Assembly (NCBI GenBank): GCA_947177315.1 | Contig: CAMWTX010000044.1 | Location: forward strand, 1 to 10,243 | Source of the DNA: an uncultured Bacteroidales bacterium | GTDB taxonomy: Bacteria; Bacteroidota; Bacteroidia; Bacteroidales; P3 | Direction: 5' to 3' | Length of the DNA stretch: 10,243 bases | Part shown: positions 1-5,389 of the stretch, piece by piece | Position numbering within the stretch: the first letter of the stretch is position 1 | Layout: every line of letters begins with the position of its first letter | Notes under the pieces: generated by a model | The model's database searches: none | The model's input: the letters and a program-made list of their open reading frames with translations, nothing else | What the model was told of the DNA's origin: nothing | Translations under genes and position numbers: made by a program

Positions 1-1766
1 GAGTAGCCGTGCCCGGCGTTCCAGTATCTGTCGATGGTTACCGGCAGTTTTCCGCGCGCGGGCAGCGCTCCGAAAATAATCCCCGCGCAAGCCTTTTGGC
101 TTTCTTCGGTTTCCTGATAGCCGCACAGAATGGCGCGGATACGGTTCATATCGTAGAAAGGCGCAAGGGCGTAAGGCGGCGCGAATACGGCAAGCACCAC
201 CCGGATGCCTGCGTTCTGCAGTTTCCGCACCAGGTTCACGCTTTGCGGCGTGATGCCGTAGTTTTTGGCCGGAGAATAATTGGTGTTGGTGATGCCGACC
301 ACCACCAGGTCGTAACCGGCGAACTGTTGCATGAAAGAGGAATCATCGGGCAAGGCCGGATTGAAATCCCGGTGGAGGTTGAGTTGCTTGAAATTCCGGT
401 CGTACCGTTGCAGTTCCTTGAAGAACGCGCCCGGCTTGCCGTCGCCGATGGAAAGGCACAGTTTATCGGGGTATTCCCAGGGCGAGACGGGCAGTATGCC
501 GCGGTCGTTCTCCAGCAGGGTGACGGCTTGGTTGTAGATGCTTTGCCTCAATTCCGCATTGGCTTTGCCGTTGAGCGTGTCGCGCAGGAAAGCCGGCAGG
601 TTGCGCATGGTCTGCGCGGAGGGATAGTTCCGATAATCCGCCAGGAATGCGGCGCGGGTCTTGTAGTAGAGAATGCGGCGGCAGGCATCTTCCAGGCGTT
701 CACGTGGCAACACGCCTTTCTGCACGGCTTTGGCAATGGCCTTTACGGCGGCGGCAGGATTGACGGGCAGCAACAATACGTCGCAACCGGCTTTCAAGGC
801 CTGCACTTCAATCATGCCTTCGCCCAAACTCTGATAGCCGGGCAGTTTCTGCAGGGCGATGCGAACCCCTTCCATTTCAAGTCCGTCGGTAACGATAAGC
901 CCCCGGTAGCCGAGTTCCTGACGCAGCAATCCTGTTACCACACGCGGGCTGAGGCTTGCCGGCAGTCCCGAACTGTCGTAGGCCGGCAGATTGAGATGCC
1001 CCACCATCACGCTTTCCACACCCTGGGCCATGAGGTTCTTGAAAGGCGGCAGATGGATGCTGTCGATAAGTCTTGCCGTATGCCGGATAAGCGGCAAGGC
1101 CTTGTGCGAATCGGTTTCGGTATCGCCGTGTCCGGGAAAATGCTTGGCCGACCCCATCACGCCCTGGCTTTGCATCCCTTGCAGAAAGAGCGCGGAAAGA
1201 CGCGCCACCGTTTGCGGGTCTTCGCCAAAAGAACGGGTGTTGATGACCGGGTTTTGGGGATTGTTGTTCACATCCGCCACCGGGAGAAAATTCCATTGGA
1301 TGCCTAACAGGCGGCATTGGCGTCCGGCTTCCTGACCGGCTTCAAACACCAGGTCTTCGTTGCCGAGCGCGCCCAGAGTCTGTTGCCGGGGCAGTTTCTT
1401 GAGGTCGGTGAGCCGCATGGCAGGGCCGAACTCCCCGTCTATCGTGATGAACAACGGGATTCGGGAAGCCTGTTTATAGACTTGTTGCAGCGTGAGCATA
1501 TCGGGTGTGGTGCCGGCAAAGAAGCAAACCCCGCCGTAGGTGTGTCCCGACAGCAGTTGCCGCATCTGCACGATGTATTCGGCGGTAGGTTTGGCTTTGG
1601 AACGCAGCACGATGGTCTGTGCCGCCATATCCTCCAGGCTCATGGTCTTGAGCAGGCTGTCGATCTGCGGGGAATGCAGGTCGGCATCGGAGGGGTAGGG
1701 AACCTGCCCCTGGAGAGGAACCATCGCAAGGTAAAGCCAGATAAGCAAAGAGACGAATTTCCGCAT
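1..1766 (-). CDS. Secreted GH3 beta-N-acetylhexosaminidase, NagZ-like (3' end outside window)
   Basis: Reading from the ATG at 1766, the minus-strand frame stays open for 588 codons to the window edge, so the C-terminus is missing. Residues 1-21 look like a Sec signal peptide (MRKF, then a hydrophobic core ending LQG-Q) with no lipobox cysteine, which predicts export to the periplasm or beyond. The GH3 N-terminal barrel spans about 35-365 and carries the NagZ signature KHFPGHGDTETDSH (208-221), whose D219-S220-H221 matches the Asp-His acid/base dyad of bacterial NagZ. The probable nucleophile is D294 in VTDGLEM. A GH3 C-terminal alpha/beta domain begins near 410 (YNQAVTLLEN). The expected reaction is removal of terminal beta-GlcNAc-type residues, for example from muropeptides or glycans. 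Bacteroidota relatives with this layout often carry a C-terminal serine-hydrolase (beta-lactamase-like) domain, which would lie outside the window. It starts 4 bp after the dapB stop, so it is probably co-transcribed. The family is sure; the natural substrate is inferred. Confidence 0.93.
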   Translation of the reverse strand, partial: MRKFVSLLIWLYLAMVPLQGQVPYPSDADLHSPQIDSLLKTMSLEDMAAQTIVLRSKAKPTAEYIVQMRQLLSGHTYGGVCFFAGTTPDMLTLQQVYKQASRIPLFITIDGEFGPAMRLTDLKKLPRQQTLGALGNEDLVFEAGQEAGRQCRLLGIQWNFLPVADVNNNPQNPVINTRSFGEDPQTVARLSALFLQGMQSQGVMGSAKHFPGHGDTETDSHKALPLIRHTARLIDSIHLPPFKNLMAQGVESVMVGHLNLPAYDSSGLPASLSPRVVTGLLRQELGYRGLIVTDGLEMEGVRIALQKLPGYQSLGEGMIEVQALKAGCDVLLLPVNPAAAVKAIAKAVQKGVLPRERLEDACRRILYYKTRAAFLADYRNYPSAQTMRNLPAFLRDTLNGKANAELRQSIYNQAVTLLENDRGILPVSPWEYPDKLCLSIGDGKPGAFFKELQRYDRNFKQLNLHRDFNPALPDDSSFMQQFAGYDLVVVGITNTNYSPAKNYGITPQSVNLVRKLQNAGIRVVLAVFAPPYALAPFYDMNRIRAILCGYQETEESQKACAGIIFGALPARGKLPVTIDRYWNAGHGY

Positions 1767-1770
1767 GGCA

Positions 1771-2475
1771 TTAAAAACCTAACATGTCTTCCATTCCGAA
1801 AAATCCCGTTTTTCCGTGCAGCCATTGAGCGGCACGCACCGCACCGAATGCCAGCCCCTCGCGGTTTTTAGCCGTGTGAACCAGCTCGAGCGTGTCGGCG
1901 CCGGAGTTGAACTGGAGCCGGTGAACGCCTACCGTTTCACCCTCGCGAAGGGAGGTGATATCAATGTCCTGCTGCCCGTCCAGTTGCGGCAGCACGTTCT
2001 GTTTGAGCACGAGCGCCGTGCCGCTGGGCTTGTCTAACTTGTGGATATGGTGTATCTCTTCGATGCAGGGCGTGTAGCCGCCTTGGGTATTGACCTTTTG
2101 GGCAAGGAAGCGTGCCGCCGACATAAAGATATGCACCCCGATGCTGAAATTGGCGGATACAAAAAGCGCCTGTTTTTCGCGCAGACAGCGGGATTTGAGT
2201 TCGGGCAGGCGGTGTTGCCAGCCGGTGGTTCCCACTACGACGGGCAGGTGGCGGTCAAAGCAACGGCTTATGTTTTTGGGAGCGGTGTCGGGAATCGAAA
2301 AATCGATGGCTACATCGGCTTCTGCCAAGGCTTCGGCCTCGTTCCAGTCGCTTTCGTTGTCTATTTTCGCCACAATCCGGTGGCCTTGCCGCAGGGCGGC
2401 GGTTTCCACTTCCTTGCCCATTCTGCCGTAACCCAGAAGGGCTATGCGCAAAGGTTGTTCAATAGGTTCTTTCAT
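1771..2475 (-). CDS. dapB: 4-hydroxy-tetrahydrodipicolinate reductase (DapB)
   Basis: DapB uses NAD(P)H to reduce hydroxy-tetrahydrodipicolinate in the cytosolic lysine/diaminopimelate pathway, supplying peptidoglycan cross-link residues. From the ATG at 2475 the protein has 234 residues, shorter than E. coli DapB (about 273) but usual for Bacteroidota. It shows the Rossmann loop LLGYGRMGKE (glycines 15-20), VVVGTTGW (79-86), SANFSIGV (107-114) and the catalytic block EIHHIHKLDKPSGTAL (140-155). H142 and K146 correspond to E. coli H159 and K163. The later REGETVGVH segment and the AAQWL helix also match the family. I chose 2475 because its ATG overlaps the stop of the upstream DUF5683 gene as ATGA, the usual form of translational coupling; an in-frame ATG at 2490 would add five residues (MPYTQ) before the conserved part. 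All key residues are present, so an active enzyme is expected. Confidence 0.97.
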   Translation of the reverse strand: MKEPIEQPLRIALLGYGRMGKEVETAALRQGHRIVAKIDNESDWNEAEALAEADVAIDFSIPDTAPKNISRCFDRHLPVVVGTTGWQHRLPELKSRCLREKQALFVSANFSIGVHIFMSAARFLAQKVNTQGGYTPCIEEIHHIHKLDKPSGTALVLKQNVLPQLDGQQDIDITSLREGETVGVHRLQFNSGADTLELVHTAKNREGLAFGAVRAAQWLHGKTGFFGMEDMLGF

Positions 2476-3191
2476 TTGAGTGTAAGGCATATTTTGAGAC
2501 CCGCATCGAGGGGAAATGCTGTAGGCAGGTTAAAGTTCGTGCGGGCATAGGGTTTTATCGACATAGACAGATTTGGTGAAACGTCGAAAGAGGAGAGGTG
2601 CGCATAGACAATCGCATCCACGATATTGAGCAGATAGACGGCACCGGCTATGATGAGACAGAGCTCGAACCGCTGTTCGTAGAAATTGCGCAGGTCAAGG
2701 ATTTCCTGCAGCGAGTAATCCGCCAGATGGGGATTGAGGCTTCCCGTGGAATCCACCCGGGCCTTGATTTCGCGTCCATAGAGGTTCCGGCTGCGCAGAC
2801 TTTGGTCGGTAAAGTACGCCAGCACGCCAACACCGGCATACAGCACCGGCGTTTTATACCATTGCCCGTTGTAAATCTGCCCGAAACCGGGAAGCACGGC
2901 CGAACAGAGCGCCGCCATGCCGGGCGATTTGAGCCCGCCTTTCTTTTTGCGCCGGAATGCGCCCGAATTGCGTTGCTGAAAAGTAAGCGTCTTGCGGTCT
3001 ATGCCGGGAGAGGCGTTAAAGATGGTCTTGGAGGTGGGGGCGGCAAGCGTGTCGGGAGTCGCCACCGTCCAGTCGGCATCGTAATCGGAAGAGGGCGTGA
3101 ACTGCGCCTCCGCCTTGCTTGACAACAGCAGAAAAACCGGTAATACGGCCAACAAGACGTAAAACCTGACGTTTTTTTTGCAGTTATTCAT
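2472..3191 (-). CDS. DUF5683 membrane protein downstream of parB
   Basis: This 239-residue protein belongs to the Bacteroidota-specific DUF5683 family, whose molecular function is not established. Residues 1-30 form a signal peptide or N-terminal anchor (NNCKKN, a hydrophobic stretch, then AEAQ). About 60 polar residues follow, with a basic RRKKKGG patch at 80-86. The family core SPGMAALCSAVLPGFGQIYN (89-108) leads into hydrophobic segments at about 113-128 and 175-192, then NIVDAIVYAHLSSFDVS (189-205), which is characteristic of the family. The start codon overlaps the parB stop by 8 bp (ATGAATAA), and its own stop overlaps dapB, so it sits in a coupled operon. An A8 run in codons 4-7 is a possible slippage site. 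Family membership is from recognised sequence patterns; any role in linking segregation to the envelope is only a guess from context. Confidence 0.85.
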   Translation of the reverse strand: MNNCKKNVRFYVLLAVLPVFLLLSSKAEAQFTPSSDYDADWTVATPDTLAAPTSKTIFNASPGIDRKTLTFQQRNSGAFRRKKKGGLKSPGMAALCSAVLPGFGQIYNGQWYKTPVLYAGVGVLAYFTDQSLRSRNLYGREIKARVDSTGSLNPHLADYSLQEILDLRNFYEQRFELCLIIAGAVYLLNIVDAIVYAHLSSFDVSPNLSMSIKPYARTNFNLPTAFPLDAGLKICLTLK

Positions 3192-4104
3192 TCAGAAGGC
3201 TAAAAATCTTTTGCAGTTCTTCTTCGGAAGCGTAATCGATAACGATGCTGCCTTTTCCTTTCTTGCCGCGCTTGATGTTGACAGAAGCCTGCAATTTGCC
3301 GGAAAGGTTCTTTTGGGCTTCCTGACACCATTCGGGCAAGGCGGTTTTGGGTTCCTTGGCAGGCTTTTGTTCGGGTTTCTGCCCGATTTTGCGTGCCAGT
3401 TCCTCCAATTGGCGAACCGAAAGGTCTTTGTTGATCACGGCTTGAGCCAGTTCCAACTGCTTTTCTTCGCCTTCCACACCGGCAATGCAGCGGGCATGAC
3501 CCATCGAGAGCCTGTTGTCTTTCAAGTGCAGCTGCACTTCCGCCGGCAGTTTGAGCAGACGCAGGAAATTGGCCACCGCGCTGCGGCTTTTGCCCACACG
3601 TTTGCCCAATTCATCCTGATTGTATTTGTAGGCATCCATCAAGGCCTGGTAGGAAAGGGCTACATCAATGGCGTTGAGGTCTTCGCGCTGAATGTTTTCG
3701 ATAAGCGCCATTTCCAGCGACTCGTTGTCGTTGGCCATACGGATGTAGGAGGGAATCTCATGCAGCCCCGCCAGTTTGGAAGCGCGCAGACGGCGTTCCC
3801 CCGAAATAAGTTGGTAACGTTTGCCCGCTTTGCGCACCGTGATGGGCGTAATCACGCCGTTGGTGCGGATAGACTGGCAGAGTTCCTCCAGGCTTTCATC
3901 GTTGAATTGCCTGCGGGGCTGGAAGGGGTTGGCGTCGATTAAGTCGATAGGCACGGCGGCAATGGCACCGATAACGCCTTCTTCGTCGATATGGGGTACG
4001 GAATCATGTCTGCCCGCGTGTCCGAAAACGGGTTTGTTTTCGGTGGGTGCTTCCCCCATCAAGGCGGCTAATCCTCTTCCCAATGCCGGTTTTTTTGCAG
4101 TCAT
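3184..4104 (-). CDS. parB: Chromosome partitioning protein ParB (Spo0J family)
   Basis: ParB is the CTP-dependent clamp that loads at parS sites, spreads on DNA near the origin and stimulates the ParA ATPase. The 306-residue protein has the usual layout. The N-terminal ParA-interacting motif KPALGRGLAALM is at 5-16. The CTP-binding ParB/Srx domain runs about 51-140, with NPFQPRRQF (59-67), GERRLRA (102-108) and ALIENIQRE (133-141). The helix-turn-helix and parS-recognition region covers about 143-205 (DELGKRVGKSRSAVANFLRL). A lysine/proline-rich linker at about 241-257 precedes a C-terminal dimerisation domain (about 258-306, KGSIVIDY). The start at 4104 gives the expected MTAKKPALGRG beginning. 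parA ends 32 bp upstream and the DUF5683 gene overlaps its stop. All core motifs are intact. I found no parS in this window, so its binding site must lie elsewhere. Confidence 0.98.
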   Translation of the reverse strand: MTAKKPALGRGLAALMGEAPTENKPVFGHAGRHDSVPHIDEEGVIGAIAAVPIDLIDANPFQPRRQFNDESLEELCQSIRTNGVITPITVRKAGKRYQLISGERRLRASKLAGLHEIPSYIRMANDNESLEMALIENIQREDLNAIDVALSYQALMDAYKYNQDELGKRVGKSRSAVANFLRLLKLPAEVQLHLKDNRLSMGHARCIAGVEGEEKQLELAQAVINKDLSVRQLEELARKIGQKPEQKPAKEPKTALPEWCQEAQKNLSGKLQASVNIKRGKKGKGSIVIDYASEEELQKIFSLLNE

Positions 4105-4136
4105 AATTCTGAGTTTTTAAGATTTGAACGCCCAAC

Positions 4137-4946
4137 TCAGGCTTCCGATCCTTCTTCGTTTCCGTTGCCTGCGGCGCGGCGTTCGGCATCGCGTTGAATC
4201 ACCTCCTTGGCAAGGTTGAGGTAATTGATAGAACCGATGCTGTTGATGTCGTGTTCCAAAATCGAAATGCCGTGGCTGGGAGCTTCGGCAACTTTCGTGT
4301 TGTTGTATATCAAAGTATTGAATACCAATTGCTGGAAGTGATTGCGCACTTCTTCCACCACCTGTTTGGAAAGGCGCGTGCGGGCATCGTACATCGTAAG
4401 CAGGATGCCTTCCATCTCCAGTTCGGGATTGAAGCGGCTCTGCACGATACGGATGGTATTGAGCAGTTTGGTGAGCCCTTCCAGTGCGTAATACTGGCAC
4501 TGCACGGGAATAATCACCGAATCGGAAGCCGTGAGGGCATTGGTGGTGATGATGCCCAGCGAAGGCGCGCAGTCGATAATCACGTAGTCGTATTGGTTAC
4601 GGATTTCCTGCAGACGCTTGCGCAACACCAGATTGCGGTCGGGTACGGAAATCATCTCCAGTTCCGCCCCCACCAGGTCGAGGTGGGAAGGAATGAGCGA
4701 CAGGTTCTTGATGGAGGTCTTCTTGACCACGTCCTGCGGCTCCATATCCCCCAGCAGGCATTCGTAGATGCTGCCGTCCAGATGGTCCGGATTGAGCCCC
4801 ACGCCGGAAGTGGCGTTGGCTTGCGGGTCGGCGTCCATCAGCAACACCTTGTTGTCCAAAGCCGCCAAGGCTGCGCTCAGGTTTACGGCTGTGGTGGTCT
4901 TGCCTACGCCACCCTTTTGGTTCGTTATGGAAATAACTTTACCCAT
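4137..4946 (-). CDS. parA: Chromosome partitioning ATPase ParA (Soj family)
   Basis: ParA is a deviant-Walker ATPase that dimerises with ATP, binds nucleoid DNA non-specifically and moves ParB-parS complexes. The 269-residue protein has the full set of motifs: the deviant Walker A KGGVGKTT at 11-18 (signature lysine K11, K16), MDADPQANATSG at 37-48 (Walker A'), the Walker B region YVIIDCAPSL at 121-130 with D125, and VQCQYYALEGL at 148-158. Aligned from memory to B. subtilis Soj without gaps, R189 of the DNA-binding surface is kept in YDART, while the R218 position is lysine (YNNTKVAEAPS) and R215 is asparagine. There is no N-terminal helix-turn-helix, so this is the chromosomal short type rather than a plasmid autoregulator. 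Its ATG shares one base with the stop of the upstream PUR-family gene (TAATG). The C-terminal 15 residues are a variable acidic tail. Confidence 0.98.
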   Translation of the reverse strand: MGKVISITNQKGGVGKTTTAVNLSAALAALDNKVLLMDADPQANATSGVGLNPDHLDGSIYECLLGDMEPQDVVKKTSIKNLSLIPSHLDLVGAELEMISVPDRNLVLRKRLQEIRNQYDYVIIDCAPSLGIITTNALTASDSVIIPVQCQYYALEGLTKLLNTIRIVQSRFNPELEMEGILLTMYDARTRLSKQVVEEVRNHFQQLVFNTLIYNNTKVAEAPSHGISILEHDINSIGSINYLNLAKEVIQRDAERRAAGNGNEEGSEA

Positions 4947-5308
4947 TATTTGCCCAAGTTGTCAAAATCGATGTCGTCCTGGTTCGCTTCGTTGCGTTCA
5001 AGCGTTTCTTCGGGCGGCACTTCTCCGGTTTCGATAAAGCGGATGGTCTGCTGCAGGCCGGTAACGAAGTTTTCAAAATCCTCCTTGTAGAGGAAGATTT
5101 TGTGCTTGTCGTAGAAGAACTTGTTCTGGTCTTCGTCGAACATGCGCTTGCTTTCGGTAATGGTAAGGTACAGGTCACCGGCTTTGGTTTCCTTCACATC
5201 CATAAAGTAGGTACGTTTTCCGGCTTTGATGGCCTTGGAATAAACTTCCTCCTTTTCGCGATCCTTACTCCTGAAATCTTCCATGTTTCTAGTTATTTGG
5301 TTTTCCAT
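4946..5308 (-). CDS. DUF3276 / PUR-family nucleic-acid-binding protein
   Basis: A 120-residue protein of the DUF3276 family, the bacterial branch of PUR-alpha-like single-stranded DNA/RNA-binding proteins. The PUR repeat is visible as VYSKAIKAGKRTYFMDVKE (22-40), DLYLTITESKR (45-55) and KHKIFLYKEDFENFVTGL (68-85), an arrangement of strands followed by a helix. PUR repeats usually act as dimers; what this family binds in Bacteroidota is not something I can state. Residues 96-120 form an acidic tail ending DDIDFDNLGK. I place the start at ATG 5308 rather than the in-frame ATG at 5344, because a -7 promoter box covers 5342-5349, so 5344 would lie upstream of transcription, and because the extra residues RAFFPNGERDD do not resemble the family N-terminus. 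The sequence before 5308 is purine-rich (GGGGAAAGGGACGAT). The stop overlaps parA as TAATG, so it heads the partition operon. Confidence 0.9.
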   Translation of the reverse strand: MENQITRNMEDFRSKDREKEEVYSKAIKAGKRTYFMDVKETKAGDLYLTITESKRMFDEDQNKFFYDKHKIFLYKEDFENFVTGLQQTIRFIETGEVPPEETLERNEANQDDIDFDNLGK

Positions 5309-5341
5309 ATCGTCCCTTTCCCCATTTGGGAAAAAGGCTCG

Positions 5342-5349
5342 CAAATATA
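5342..5349 (-). promoter_or_regulatory. Candidate Bacteroidota -7 promoter box for the PUR-parAB operon
   Basis: On the minus strand 5349 to 5342 reads TATATTTG, a perfect match to the Bacteroidota sigma-ABfr -7 consensus TAnnTTTG. Transcription would begin a few bases further on, near 5336, leaving a leader of about 28 nt before the ATG at 5308. No clear TTTG -33 box lies 19-21 bp upstream; the nearest TTTG (5385-5382) is 32 bp away, inside a palindrome. Position and perfect match make a promoter likely, but it is unproven. Confidence 0.6.
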
Positions 5350-5374
5350 GAAAAATTTGAGCGGTTTTCCGACC

Positions 5375-5386
5375 CTTTGCGCAAAG
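5375..5386. repeat. 12-bp perfect palindrome in the spacer before the PUR-parAB operon
   Basis: CTTTGCGCAAAG is identical on both strands. It begins 3 bp past the stop of the glycogen gene and ends about 25 bp upstream of the TATATTTG box, so it could be an operator for a dimeric regulator. As RNA it would form only a weak hairpin. A second weak inverted repeat (CGG-AAAA-CCG on the minus strand, 5371-5362) followed by AAATTTTT may contribute to termination, but neither makes a strong rho-independent terminator. The rest of the 81-bp spacer shows nothing I recognise apart from the promoter box. Confidence 0.4.
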
Positions 5387-5389
5387 CGT

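Noticed and set aside
701..706. CACGTG core considered as a possible parS site
   Set aside because: Flanks are GGCGTT and GCAACA rather than the TGTTT/AAACA arms of TGTTTCACGTGAAACA; few arm positions match and it lies inside the GH3 gene.
9..1307. Plus-strand open frame of 432 codons opposite the GH3 gene
   Set aside because: The minus-strand frame carries the GH3 signature motifs over 588 codons; the plus-strand product has no domain, no plausible start context and no operon partner.
1640..1825. Out-of-frame ATG at 1772 overlapping the dapB stop as TAATG
   Set aside because: It opens a short frame without any domain; the ATG at 1766 gives a signal peptide followed by the GH3 catalytic domain.
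1941..1953. Hairpin CCCT-CGCGA-AGGG
   Set aside because: A four-base stem within the dapB reading frame with no T-run; expected by chance in GC-rich coding sequence.
5351..5374. Possible rho-independent terminator after the glycogen fusion gene
   Set aside because: The only stem is three base pairs (CGG/CCG) before AAATTTTT; too weak to call, so it is mentioned only in the palindrome entry.
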